DNA of 64,000 nucleotides from Prorocentrum cordatum. Its lineage: Eukaryota; Sar; Dinophyceae; Prorocentrales; Prorocentraceae. The position numbers and the translations under genes were made by a program. This document shows positions 53,690 to 64,000 of this stretch, piece by piece. The notes under the pieces are model-generated. The model ran no database searches and had not been told where the DNA came from. It worked only from the letters and a program-made list of their open reading frames with translations. The stretch spans positions 40,001 through 104,000 of the forward strand of contig CAUYUJ010000372.1 in NCBI GenBank assembly GCA_963575745.1, read 5' to 3'. Position 1 is the stretch's first letter; each line of letters begins with the position of its first letter.

Positions 53690-55883
53690 AACGCGTTGGC
53701 AAGGGAGGGATGTTGAGGCAATGGTAGAGTTTACGCAGAAGGCGCTTACGCTGGGATGACTTCGTGGGGGCCGGGAAGGATTTTGCAAAGAAGGCGCCCG
53801 GCTTAGGACGGATTTGACAATCGGAGGGGATTGGGCAGAAAACGTGATGGTCGGGGGGGAGTTTGGGAAGCTGGGAGGTTCTAAACATGAGAAGCCCTAG
53901 TCGGGGAGGATCTTGGCGCCAGGAATGTCTACATGAACAGCCAACGGGCTGGGAATAATTCTTGGATCAGGAATGATCTTGAACAGCAAGCGCGATGGCA
54001 GGAGTGTAATCTGGGAATAGGAAGGGTTTTGCACGGACGACGCTCGAGCTGGCAAGGATTCCGAGGCCATGTGGGATTCAACCTAACATGATCGACCCAC
54101 GAACCCGGAAAGGAATGTAGAACTGTAACACATGGCAGCGTTTTCAAAGACACCTGATTGGGTGACGGGCAAATGAAATACTGTAGGTATCGATCTTGAT
54201 GTACCCTGCCGAGGGCTGTGCTGTGCTGCGCCGTGCTGAATTGCGATGTGCCATGGCGCGACTGTGCTCTATAGCCTCGTGGATCGAGTCCTCCTTTGCA
54301 TCCGAGTCCTGACCGAACTGATCTGGATCTTAAGCTCGAGCTGCCTGAACACATAGTAGCTGCCCCAGAGCTAATGGACAGGGGAACATGCCAGGAGGAC
54401 GCGCCGCGAAACGTCCCAAGGGATGCGCCAGGCGACGTGCCAGGGGACGTGCCATGGGGTCGCACCGCGGGACGTGCCAAGGGGACGCGCTACGGAACGT
54501 GCCAATGGATGTGCCACGGGATGTGCCAGGGGACGCGCGACGCGACGTGCCAGGGGGACTCGCCAAAGGACGCCCCACGGAACGTGCCAAGGAACGTGCC
54601 AAGTTGCAATGCTGAGTGCATCGACCTTGATGTACCGTGCCGAAATCAGTGCTGTGCTGCGCCGTGCTGAATTGCGATGTGCCATGGCGCGATTGTGCTC
54701 TATAGCCTCGTGGATCGAGTCCTCCTTTGCATCCGAGTCCTGACCGAACTGATCTGGATCTTAAGCTCGAGCTGCCTGAACACATAGTAGCTGCCCCAGA
54801 GCTAATGGACAGGGGAACATGCCAGGAGGACGCGACGCAGAACGTCTCAAGGGACGCGCCAAGCGACGTGCCAAGGGACGTGCCATGGGGACGCATCGCG
54901 GGACCTGCCAAGGGGACGCGCTACGGAACGTGCTGGGGACAAGCGTTTCGCTCGAGACATCCTGTCAAAATCATCTGAATTCCTACGCGCGGGACGCTGC
55001 ACGCGCGAGACATCCTCGGAATTCCTGCGAGCGGGACGTGAAAACAAGCATTTCGCCTGAGACATCCTTTGAATTCTGGCCCCCCACGAGGCCACCGCTC
55101 GAGACATCCTCCAATTTTGCAAAACCAGCGTTTCGCTCGAGACATCCTCAACAAATTATGAAAAACAAGCGTTTCGCTCGAGACATCCTGTCAAAATCCC
55201 AAGAAATCCAAATACCCGCGCGCGGGACGCGGCACGCGCGAGACATCCTTGGAATTCCTGCGCGAGGGGCGCTTTTCCGTGTCGCGGTCGGCTCTGCAAA
55301 ACCAGCGTGTCGCTCGAGACATCCTCAACAAATTCTGAAACCAAGCGTTTCGCTCGAGACATCCCCAACTCTGCAAAACCAGCGTTCCGCTCGAGACATC
55401 CTCAACAAATTCTGAAAAACAAGCGTTTCGCTAGGGACATCCTCAATTTTTAATTCGCCGGCCCTACGCGACCTCGTTATTTATCGCAAAAGAAATTCGC
55501 CGGCCCTACAGCCGTCAAAACCGGGGGGAAACAAACTAAAAGAGAACCCTGGGCCTACGCCCTTTCCGGGAAAAAGTTCCGAGGCCATGTGGGATTCAAC
55601 CTAAAAAGCGTATGGTCTGGCCCGGGTTTTGGCGCCAGGGAAAACTGTGCGCAGAGAGCCCTCTGGCTGGGACGGATTTGGGTGCTAGGAGAAGTTTTGC
55701 ACTGGGACTTTGGGGGTAATGGAGATTTTGCTTAGAAAACGCTCGGGCTGGGGCGGATTTGGGGGCCAGGACATTCGTTACACCGAAAATGTTTGGGCTG
55801 GGTCGGATTTTTGGATCAACGAGCAGTTTACGCGAAAGGCGCTGCGGCTGGGGAGGGGTCTGGAGTCAGGGAGGATTCTGCAA
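53690..55883 (+). repeat. degenerate array of about 48 bp, interrupted by element d
   Basis: 53690-54058 and 55605-55883 share diverged units like GGCTGGGGCGGATTTGGGGG, CCAGGA, TTTTGCA and AAAGGCGCTCGG. Element d (54087-55576) splits the array and element e starts at its right edge. Confidence 0.6.
54059..55604 (+). mobile_element. composite VNTR element, copy d, with 28-bp flanking direct repeat
   Basis: A perfect 28-bp repeat (TTCCGAGGCC...ATTCAACCTAA) lies at 54059-54086 and 55577-55604. Between them is a 1490-bp element: head CATGATCGACCC with CCCGGAAAGG, GGGACGTGCCA array, a second partial head (54615-54800), more array, many AAGCGTTTCGCTCGAGACAT units (54945-55445) and a tail ending CCCTTTCCGGGAAAAAG. 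The flanking repeat is best read as a target-site duplication and fixes both element ends. Confidence 0.8.
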
Positions 55884-56111
55884 CATGATGGACCCACGAA
55901 CCCGGAAAGGGATATAGACATGTGGAGCATGGACACGTTTTCACGATACCCAACTGGGCAACACCTCACGAAACATCCCACGAGACACTTCACGAAACAT
56001 CCCACGAGACACCTCACGAAACATTCCACGAGACACCTCACGAAACATTCCACGAGACACCCCGAAAACATTCCACGAGACGACGACGACAGGCAACCAC
56101 TCAACCAAGGC

Positions 56112-58163
56112 GGTGTGGTCGTGCTGGGGAGTGGTCGTGCTGGGGTGTGGTCGTGCTGGGGGGTGGTCGTGCTGGGGGGTCGTGCTCGTGCTGGGGGGGT
56201 GGTCGTGCTGGGGTGGTCGTGCTGGGGCGTGGTCGTGCTGGGGCGTGGTCGTGCTGGGGCGTGGTCGTGCTGGGGTGGGTCGTGCTGTGGTGAGGTCGTG
56301 CTGGGGTGTGGTCGTGCTGGGGTGTGGTCTTGCTGGGGTGGGGTCGTGCTGGGGTGGGGTCCTGCTGGGGTGTGGTCGTGCTGGGGTGTGGTCGTGCTGG
56401 GGTGGGGTCGTGCTTGGGTGGGGTCGTGCTGGGGTGTGGTCGTTCTGGGGTGTGGTCGTGCTGGGGTGTGGTCGTGCTAGGTGGGGTCGTGCTGGGGTGT
56501 GGTCGTGCTGGGGTGTGGTCGTGCTGGGGTGTGGTCGTGCTGGGGTGTGGTCGTGCTGGGGCGTGGTCGTGCTGGGGTGGGGTCGTGCTGGGGTGGGGTC
56601 GTGCTGGCGTGTGGTCGTGCTGGGGTGGTCCGCACCCTGTGATTTATCGATCGGGTCGTGCTGGGGTGTGGTCGTGCTGGTGCTGGGGTGTGGTCGTGCT
56701 GGGGTGTGGTCGTGCTGGGGTGTGGTCGTGCTGGGGTGTGGTCGTGCTGGGGTGTGGTCGTGCTGGGGCGTGGTCGTGCTGGGCGTGGTCGTGCTGGGGT
56801 GTGGTCATGCTGGGGGTGTGGTCGTGCTGAGGTGTCCCGCACCCTGTGATTTATCGATCGGGATTTCAAAAACAAGCGTTTCGCCTGAGACATCCTCAAA
56901 TTTTAATCCGCCGGCCTCCTTCGACCTCGATATTTATCAGGGAAAGAATCCGCCGGCCTCCTTCAAGTTGGGCACCGGGACATGTTTACATAGAACATGA
57001 TGGACCCACGAACCCGGAAAGGGATATAGACATGTGGAGCATGGACACGTTTTCATGATACCCAACTGGGCAACACCTCACGAAACATCCCACGAGACAC
57101 CTCACGAAACAGCCACGAGACACCTCACGAAACATTCCACGAGACACCTCACGAAACATTTCACGAGACACCCCGCGAAACATTCCACGAGACACCCCAC
57201 GAAACATTCCACGACGACAGGCAACCACTCAACCAAGGCGGTGTGGTCGTGCTGGGGAGTGGTCGTGCTGGGGTGGTGGTCGTGCTGGGGGGTGTCGTGC
57301 TGGGGGTGGTCGTGCTGGGGGTGGGGGAGTGGTCGTCTGGGGGGTGGTCGTGCTGGGGCGTGGTCGTGCTGGGGCGTGGTCGTGCTGGGGCGTGGTCGTG
57401 CGGGGGTGTGGTCGTGCTGTGGTATGGTCGTGCTGGGGTGCGGTCGTGCTGGGGTGTGGTCTTGCTGGGGTGGGGTCGTGCTGGGGTGTGATCGTGCTGG
57501 GGTGGGGTCGTGCTGGGGTGTGGTCGTGCTGGGGTGTGGTCGTGCTAGGGTGGGGTCGTGCTGGGGTGGGGTCGTGCTGGGGAGTGGTCGTGCTGGGGTG
57601 TGGTCGTGCTGGGGTGTGGTCATGCTGGGGCGTGGTCGTGCTGGGGTGGGGTCGTGCTGGGGTGGGGTCGTGCTGGGGTGGGTTCGTGCTGGGGTGCTCC
57701 GCACCCTGTGATTTATCGATCGGGTCTTGCTGGGGTGTGGTCGTGCTGGGGTGTGGTCGTGCTGGGGTGTGGTCGTGCTGGGGTGTGGTCGTGCTGGGGT
57801 GTGGTCGTGCTGGGGTGTGGTCGTGCTGGGGGGTGGTCGTGCTGGGGGGTGGTCGTGCTGGGGGGGTGGTCGTGCTGGGGGTGGTCGTGCTGGGGCGTGG
57901 TCGTGCTGGGGCGTGGTCGTGCTGGGGCGTGGTCGTGCTGGGGTGGGGTCGTGCTGGGGTGTGGTCGTGCTGGGGTGTGGTCGTGCTGGGGTGTGGTCTT
58001 GCTGGGGTAGGGTCGTGCTGGGGTCGGTTCGTGCTGGGGTGTGGTCGTGCTGGGGTATGGTCGTGCTGGGGTGGGGTCGTGCTGGGGTGGGGTCGTGCTG
58101 GGGTCTGGTCGTGCTGGGGTGTGGTCGTGCTGGGGTATGGTCGTGCTAGGGTGGGGTCGTGCA
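56112..58163 (+). repeat. 16-bp minisatellite GTGGTCGTGCTGGGGT in two arrays
   Basis: Arrays at 56112-56838 and 57240-58163, separated by a tail and a head. Each is interrupted by CGCACCCTGTGATTTATCGA (near 56631, 56830, 57701). The 16-residue translated period is a by-product of the 16-bp unit. Confidence 0.95.
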
Positions 58164-58274
58164 TTTCGCTCGAGACATCCTGCCCAAATTCCAGACACTC
58201 GTTAACAAAAACAATGATGGACCCACTGAACCGCGAAAGGGATTATGACATTGGAGCATGGACAACACGTTTTT

Positions 58275-58374
58275 NNNNNNNNNNNNNNNNNNNNNNNNNN
58301 NNNNNNNNNNNNNNNNNNNNNNNNNNNNNNNNNNNNNNNNNNNNNNNNNNNNNNNNNNNNNNNNNNNNNNNNNN
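58275..58374. other. assembly gap of 100 N
   Basis: Exactly 100 N; a placeholder of unknown true length. Confidence 0.99.
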
Positions 58375-58760
58375 TCAACAATTCTGACAACCAAGCGTTT
58401 CGCTCGGAGACATCCTCAAATTTTAATTCGCCGGCCTCCTTCGACCTCGTTATTTATCAGGGAAAAAATTCGCCGGCCTCCCTCAAGCAGGCACCGGGGG
58501 ACAGGTTTACCTACTAAAAGAGAACCCTGGGCCTATGCCCTTTCCGGGGAAAAACACCACCTACGGCAGACCTGGCTCAATGATTCTGGCCAATTTCGGG
58601 GCTCCGGAGCCCTACCACTAACCGGGTCCCCTTACCTGGGGTCCTGGCTATACCCGACAGCAGGGGTATGCGGGTATGCACCTGAGCCATGCCTTCAGAG
58701 TTCATGGAGCACCCCCGCCCCTGCAAAAGAAGTCCGCCGCAACGGCCATTGGAGCCCTAG

Positions 58761-59096
58761 CCGTCGGGAGCGCTTGCTCCGCCTGTGGCGCCGCCAGTTC
58801 TGGTACACCACGCTTCGGCGCGACACGCTGTCCGCTAGCCACGCCTTGTTCTCAACGTCCCGAGCCTTTCCTCTCCCCCCGCCCCGCGGAGCGGAACGGC
58901 ACGCTTTTTCTGCTTGCACGGCATAGCGTGCCGCCAGGGCCGCCGCCGCGACTTGCGGATAGCGTGCCGCTCCGCTCCGCGGGGCGGGATGGCCTCGAAA
59001 GGCTGGGGACATTGATGTTTGGGAACGGAGATGTCGCGCCGAGGCGTGGTGGGCCAGAACCGGCGGCGCGACACGCTAAGCAAACGTTCCTGACCG
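58761..59096. other. large inverted repeat, arms about 140 bp
   Basis: 58761-58904 and 58962-59096 are diverged reverse complements. The inner 27 bp (58878-58904 / 58962-58988, around CGCCCCGCGGAGCGGA) differ at one base. Further out GCCGCC(A/G)GTTCTGG, CACCACGC(T/C)TCGGCGCGACA and GAGCCTTTC pair in order. The 57-bp spacer is GC-rich. Confidence 0.8.
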
Positions 59097-59175
59097 TATT
59101 GCCCTCCGTCAGTGCCCCTGACCTTCCACTCCCTGGCCTTCGCGCCATAGCTCGGGCCTCCGGCAGCCGAACATA

Positions 59176-59335
59176 TCCGTATCCGCGCCTTCGCGCTCTG
59201 GATCCAGGGGCGCGAACCCGCGGATACGCGGTCACACGGAAACGTTCTGCGCGGGGCATCCGAGAACAAAAACGCCCCGTATCCGCGGGGCCGCGGCCCA
59301 GGGGCCCGGCCCGCGAGGCCGCGGATCCCGACATG
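59176..59335. other. GTATCCGCG inverted repeats
   Basis: CCGTATCCGCG (about 59177) pairs with CGCGGATACG (about 59219). GTATCCGCGGGGCCGCGGCC and GGCCGCGGATCC follow. Stable stem-loops are expected. Confidence 0.65.
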
Positions 59336-59454
59336 CTGCTCGCCCACGATCCACTGGATGTTTTTTTGGTGAGGGTTTCCTCTGCCTGGGATCGGCCTGC
59401 TGTCGACGAGACTGGCTGGCCCTCGAGGAGCCTGGCCTGCGGCTCGGGGTGAAA

Positions 59455-59665
59455 GAGGAGGCGGAGGAGGAGGAGGAGGAGGAGGAGGAGGAGGAGGAGG
59501 AGGAGGAGGAGGAGGAGGAGGAGGAGAAGGGGGAGGAGGCGGAGGAGGAGGAGGATGAGGAGGAGGAGGGGGAGGAGGAGAAGGGGGGGAGGAGGAGGAG
59601 GAGGCGGAGGAAAGGCGGAAGGAGAGGAGGAGGGAGGAGGAGGAGGAGGAGGAGGAGAGGAGCTC
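59455..59665 (+). repeat. GGA tract
   Basis: GAGGAGGAGGAGG run with GGGGGAG variants; pyrimidine on the minus strand. Confidence 0.95.
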
Positions 59666-61391
59666 GGCTGCACCGTGCTGGGTTGAACGCTTGGCTGCGC
59701 CCTGCGGGGCCCGGCCAGGCCTGGAGGCGCCGCTTCAGCTTCCCCTCGGCCCTCTGCCGCTCCAGCCTCGCAGCAGCCAGGGCAGGGGGGGTACGCCACG
59801 GGGGCGGCGGGGCGGGCGAGTCGCAGGATGGCGGAGGGCGCCTTCGCTTCCCTCCTCCGTTCCTCCCTCCTCCCTCCCTCATCCTTCCCTCCTCCCTCCG
59901 CCCTCCCTCTCTCCCTCCGTTCCTCCCTCCTCCCTCCCTGCTTCCTGCCTCGTCCCTCCTCTCCCCCCTCCTCCGGCGGGGCGGGTCTGGGGGAGCCAGG
60001 GGGGTGGGGGAGCGAGAAGGGGAAACGAAGCGAGGCTACGGTGGAGGGGTCTGGAAGAGGCAAGGGCGAGATGCAGGATGGGATCGCACTCGCAGCCTCC
60101 CAGAACAGCGCTGGGCGTCTGCCGCTCCCCGCTCCTCTGCCGACCGTCCAGGAGCAGCTGGCGAGGCCGCTCGTTCCGCAACGCAGTCGCTGGACACAGG
60201 ACCGATCGGCAGGTGAGCGACGAGAAGAAACGGGCCTTGCGCGAGACGACACAGCGACCTTGCGCGGTAACCTACGCGGACCGCCAGCACGGCACCCCAC
60301 GTTGGAGACGAGGGCGCGCACGCGCCACCTTGAGCAGGCACCTTACGCGCGAACGTCGGCACGGTCGACCGCGTTTGTCTGCGTCGCTCAGGTGGTGATT
60401 GGGCCTCTCGGTCAGAAGTCGGCCGAACTCAGAGCGATTCCACGCCCCTCTTTGTGGGCATGCCCCTTCCTCTCTGCATCGCGCTGCCGCCCTGGCTCCT
60501 CGCCCTCGTGCGCCCTCTCCGCACGCTGCTGCTCTTCCTCGTTCTCGTGCTGCCTGCGCGCTCCCGCTCCTCATCCAAATTCGGTTCGCTTTGGTGTGAG
60601 CAGCGGGCGCTGCCGCATACTGCCACATCGGCTGTACCGCTGATTCCAAGATCTCGTCTCATCGCCTGTGCTCAAGTGCAGAATCGAGCTGGGCTGCCAG
60701 CATCGTGGTCACACGAATGTGTCGGTCACGCTGTGGGTCGCGTCGGCTCGTCTGTTTTCTGTTTCACTTTGATTGCGCCCTACGAGACGTATGGCATCAC
60801 ACGATAGGGGGGCCCAGTCGGAATACGAGACAGGCAGACCAACATCAAATTGAATTGGGCCGGACTGAGCTAAGAGAGCCTACGCGAAACCAGGCTGCCA
60901 TAAAGTAGGGTAAAGTTGGCGAAGCTAGGCTGAGCTCGGCTGGCGCAGCAACAGGCACTACATACGCAACAAACATGGGAAACGACAAGCTACTGAGGTC
61001 ATCGACATGTCAAGCTAAGCTGCGCTGCTATATACAAACGTCGGCCCACCCGCGCCCCGCCCGACCCATGCCTTCTGAAGCTTATCCGCAACTGTGGGAG
61101 TGCAACTCGCGTTCCCTGCGCAGCACGGGGCCGATTCCAGCAACCCTGGATCCAAACAAGCTGGCGCCACACTTTTACTTCCGCCGCCCTCCGCCGACCC
61201 TCCGCTGGCGGGCCGGCCGCCGTTCTGCGCCCGCATGCTTCCGCCGCACGCGCGACGCGCCGAAGGCGAAGGCCTCTCTCCGCAACGCCCCGACGTGCTG
61301 TTCCAGTGTTCCGCGTATGCCTGTCCCTGATTTCCCACGCAGGGCTCAGAACACGTACTGCCAGGCGCGCGCGAGAAGCCCGTCTGCAGCT
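59666..61391. other. no gene recognised
   Basis: CTCC-rich at 59840-59975. A repeat B fragment (CAACCCTGGATCCAAACAAG, then ACTTCCGCCGCCCTCCGCCG) lies at about 61135-61215. Nothing else recognised. Confidence 0.5.
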
Positions 61392-61474
61392 GGCGGTATC
61401 CGGCCCCTGCCCCCGCCTCCCATCGATCCTCCTGCATCGATGGGAGGTGGGGGGTAGAGGGGTCGGACTTCGCC
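61392..61474. other. inverted repeat with a perfect 12-bp core stem
   Basis: CCTCCCATCGAT pairs with ATCGATGGGAGG across CCTCCTGC. The outer parts (GGCGGTATCCGGCCCCTGCC and GGGGTCGGACTTCGCC) pair imperfectly. Confidence 0.7.
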
Positions 61475-62755
61475 GCGCGCTCGGCGAGTTCCTGACCCCA
61501 CCCCGGCCGCCCATCGAGGTGCCCAAATCGTGAAATCGTTGATCGGCGAGGGTAGGGTCCGGATTTCGCCGCAGAGCCTCTGCCCGCGCCCCCTCGGGCG
61601 ACCGAGTGCGGCCGGCCCCTCGCAGCAGGAAAGTCCCGGGGCCTGACGTTGGACAGCCTCGCCTGCGCCGCGCGCTCCGCCTCCTCGGCGCGCGCCGTGG
61701 ACTCCTTGCGGGCGGCCGCGGGCTCGGGGAGCAACTCTAGAGGTCTTCGCGAGACCGACTCCAGGGCCACGACAGGCTGTCAACACCCAGGCTGCGCTGG
61801 TTTGGACCCACGAGTCAGCGGGAGTGGAGTAAAAGAGCCGGCTTGCAAGGTCGCCCAACTTCGCACACTGCGCCCTGCGATGCGCGACGCGCGGTTCTCT
61901 TCGCACCCTCGCGCCCAGGTGCTGCCCCCCGGGAGAAAAGGCAACCGCTCTAGACCTGGACCGCGACGGGCGAAGCGCGGTTCTCTTCGCAATCCAAGGG
62001 GTGGCCTAGGTTGTTCCCCAATCGGTGCTTGCACTGAAGGGTTCCTAGCGAAAATTAAAAGAAAGATTTTGCGAAAATTTACCGCCGATTTTGGTAGCAG
62101 GCTGGGTTCCCGGGTTCCCGGTTCCAGGTTCCCGGGTTCCCCGTCGATCTTCTCAGCGCAAACCATCCACTGATTGGGTTTGTCTCCCTGGTGCAAACTT
62201 CGATCTTAAATACTGCAGCACCGATGCTGAACTCACTCTCCCAGGGGTTGCGTCCTGAGCGAAGGTCGGGGCTGCCGAGCTGCCCCCCGGCCGGGGCGCG
62301 GCGCAGCCCGGCAGGAAGGGCCCAATCTTCCCGGGTCCTTCGGCCCTCGATCCGGCCACCGGGGTAACGAGTTCTCGTGGGCGTGCAAGAGGGTGACGTC
62401 CAAGAAGGGGGGTCGCAGATCATTGCCACGCATGTGCGCGGACGAGGGGGGGAGGCGAGGATACGCATCGAACGAAGGAAGAGGGGAGCCATGAGATCTG
62501 GTGGGGTATCATGGCCCCCGCCAGGATATCCACACACACACACACCCCTTCGGCAGGTTCGTGTCGTGTGGACCTGGCGTTGGTTGCTGACACCACGAAG
62601 ATCATTCAACCTTGAACAATCGGCCGTTTCCGAAACGTCAGATCGTTCAACATCGACCGGTTCTGGGTTGCAGGCGGCGTTCAACGTTGAACGTCGGCGG
62701 CGGGCACGACGCGAACCTGCGGCAGTCATCACCACCCTCTTGGCCGCCCCCGAGA
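61475..62755. other. no gene recognised
   Basis: Three TTCAAC/GTTGAAC-type motifs occur at 62606-62690, including the palindrome GTTCAACGTTGAAC. Otherwise unremarkable. Confidence 0.5.
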
Positions 62756-62956
62756 TCATTGAGGGGAACGATTTCGCTGCCCGCGGCCTCTCGTGCTGTG
62801 AGCTGTTTGGCCGGCCGCGGCAAGGAAAGCGCCCCAGGACGGAACAGCATAGCGCCGCGAGCGAGGCAGACGTCGAGCGAATGTTGTATCATGGAGGCTA
62901 GATTGCGTTTGTCGGCGGAGGGCGTCGAACATATTGCCTCCAGGGGCCACTACCAT
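62756..62956 (-). CDS. 66-codon open frame after a pyrimidine tract, product unknown
   Basis: On the minus strand the long TCC tract (63088-63000) runs through CT-rich sequence to CTGCCTTTAG (AG at 62967-62966), and an ATG follows 10 bases later. The frame (MFDALRRQTQSSLHDTTFARRL) has no recognised domain and could be a first exon or chance. Confidence 0.2.
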   Translation of the reverse strand: MVVAPGGNMFDALRRQTQSSLHDTTFARRLPRSRRYAVPSWGAFLAAAGQTAHSTRGRGQRNRSPQ

Positions 62957-62999
62957 GGACCTCGCCTAAAGGCAGAAAGGGGGGGGAGAAGGATGAGGG

Positions 63000-63088
63000 G
63001 GAGAGGTAGAGATGGAGGAGGAGGAGAAAGAGGAGGAGGAGGAGGAAGGAGGAGGAGGAGGAGGAGGAGGAGGAGGAGGAGGAGGAAG
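63000..63088 (-). repeat. GGA/TCC tract
   Basis: GGAGGAGGAGGAAGGAGG run; pyrimidine on the minus strand. Confidence 0.95.
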
Positions 63089-63305
63089 GAACACTGCTAT
63101 CAGGACCTCATCTTTTCGCCCTCTCAGTCTAACTGAAGGCTTTTGGTCGCAAGCCACGTCGGATCCTGGTCAAATAACCCTCTCCTGGCGGTGTGCTTCG
63201 TTCGCAAAGCTTGCGCAGAGAGATATTATAACTGTTCGGCGCAGCCCAGGCCTCCATCCTCGCAGACAGCGGCCAGCGCTGACAACAGAGGGCAGGAGGA
63301 GATGG

Positions 63306-63677
63306 CTACTCGCGGATCACGGGCGACCTACTAGGGACCACGCCCTCCTCAGCGGTCCAGGGAACGCGCTCCTGGAAGGGCGGGGGGCCGCCCAGCTCCT
63401 GCAACCATGCCTCGTCGAGCGCCTCGTGCGGCTGCCGCTGCCGCAACCCGCGCCACGGCTCTTCGAAGAAGCGGAGCTGCGTTGCAGGGCAGCCGCGAAG
63501 CGCGAGGGGCCACGGTTTGCTCCCGACCGGGGCCCGGGCGGCGTCGACAGCGACCTCCGGATCCGGCACGAACGCCGCATCCAAGGCGCCGCCTCCGCGG
63601 ATCCACCGGTAGAGCCGGCCCTGCCGATTCGTCAGACAATCGTGGACCCAGCCAAAGCTCGAGGAGCACACGTTCAC
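63306..63677 (-). pseudogene. LINE fragment, segment upstream of the RT
   Basis: A minus-strand frame reads NRQGRLYRWIRG, then alternating Pro/Trp-rich sequence with FFEEPWRGL and LGGPPPFQERVPWTAEEG. The (G)xLYRWIR phrase followed by a W-rich linker is what I know from the region before the RT in dinoflagellate LINEs. No RT follows and the frame ends at a stop. It could also be part of an unknown gene. Confidence 0.45.
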
Positions 63678-63780
63678 TTGCTGCTGAAACCATGCATCCC
63701 CTGCGTGTGGGTCAGCACGGAGAAGAAATCCGCTGCGCGTTCGAATTCACAAAAACTACAGCCTGAACTTCAGCTCTTGT

Positions 63781-63816
<36 letters not shown>

Positions 63817-64000
63817 GGGGGGGCTTTGCCAATGAAGGGGGGGGGAGAGGGGGAAGGGTCTACCCTTTCCGGGGGGGGGGCTCTTCCGGGCCCGGGAGAA
63901 GGACCCCAATAGGCCCCCAACCGGCCCCAGAGGGCCCCGAATCATCGAACGATCGGCCCACGAGCCAAAGACTGGCCTCCATGCCGCCCAAGGAGCTTTC
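63678..64000. repeat. poly-G run and degenerate repeat at the window edge
   Basis: 34 G at 63781-63814 followed by G-rich sequence to 63890, then degenerate CCCCAATAGGCCCCCAACCG-type sequence to the end. Confidence 0.8.

Larger units (their letters stand above)
55884..58554 (+). mobile_element. composite elements e-f-g, three heads in tandem, alternative arrays
   Basis: Heads start at 55884, 56996 and 58212 (CATGATGGACCCACGAACCC with GGAAAGGGATATAGACATG). Here the GGGACGTGCCA array is replaced by 24-bp CACCTCACGAAACATTCCACG units and a 16-bp GTGGTCGTGCTGGGGT array. The tail again carries AAGCGTTTCGC, CGCCGGCCTCCTTCGACCTC and the end CCCTTTCCGGGGAAAAA (58554). The third unit is broken by an assembly gap. 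Confidence 0.7.

Noticed and set aside
56112-58163. Long frames repeating CWGVVVLGCGRAGVWS
   Set aside because: Product of a 16-bp minisatellite; all three frames on both strands stay open.
63781-63814. Poly-G (and poly-C at 14721) as functional G-quadruplex sites
   Set aside because: Could be real, but long mononucleotide runs are prone to sequencing and assembly error; no context supports a function.

Overview
This window looks like nuclear DNA of a dinoflagellate; I cannot name the genus. The best evidence is on the minus strand at 32769-32732. There a near-perfect copy of the conserved dinoflagellate spliced-leader (SL) sequence is followed at once by a truncated second copy, the tandem-relict signature of mRNA that was trans-spliced, reverse-transcribed and spliced again. 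Supporting signs are GC-rich sequence, very few genes, retroelements with a WVDD reverse-transcriptase motif and a C-terminal RNase H, a Pif1-like helicase fragment, and many tandem and degenerate repeats. The sequence is a draft assembly: two runs of exactly 100 N (33715-33814, 58275-58374) sit in low-complexity DNA. No intact, confidently identifiable protein-coding gene is visible.

Layout. 1-9 kb: diverged local duplications, CTC tracts, (CTACAT)n and AGCTA-type arrays. 8.9-19.2 kb: small inverted-repeat elements, including three 161-164-bp elements with 8-bp target-site duplications (9237, 18416, 18846); a roughly 101-bp satellite (11.1-13.0 kb); degenerate CCAAGAGGCC-type DNA; and a 1.5-kb CGN triplet tract. 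20.6-21.5 kb: about 1 kb of nearly pure CCT. 22.3-23.7 kb: a Pif1-like helicase C-terminus joined through a 28-bp foldback to the same satellite family in the opposite orientation. 27-32.8 kb, minus strand: an unidentified 350-codon frame, a 5'-truncated LINE with an RNase H domain, a frameshifted multi-pass membrane protein remnant, then the SL relict with a pyrimidine tract upstream. 36.4-40.1 kb, minus strand: a long decayed LINE with RT, linker and RNase H regions. 40.3 kb: a poly(A) insertion with a 9-bp target duplication. 42.8-44.1 kb: a higher-order degenerate repeat.

44.4-58.6 kb is dominated by a family of composite elements. Each has a conserved head and tail with variable tandem arrays inside. 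One copy (54087-55576) is flanked by a perfect 28-bp direct repeat, so it appears to be mobile. In the copies at 55.9-58.6 kb the internal arrays have been replaced by different ones. 58.7-64 kb holds large inverted repeats, GGA and poly-G tracts, and one more LINE fragment.

All recognisable coding relics (helicase, three LINE fragments, membrane protein, SL relict) lie on the minus strand. Assignments rest on reading motifs by eye; no search was run.
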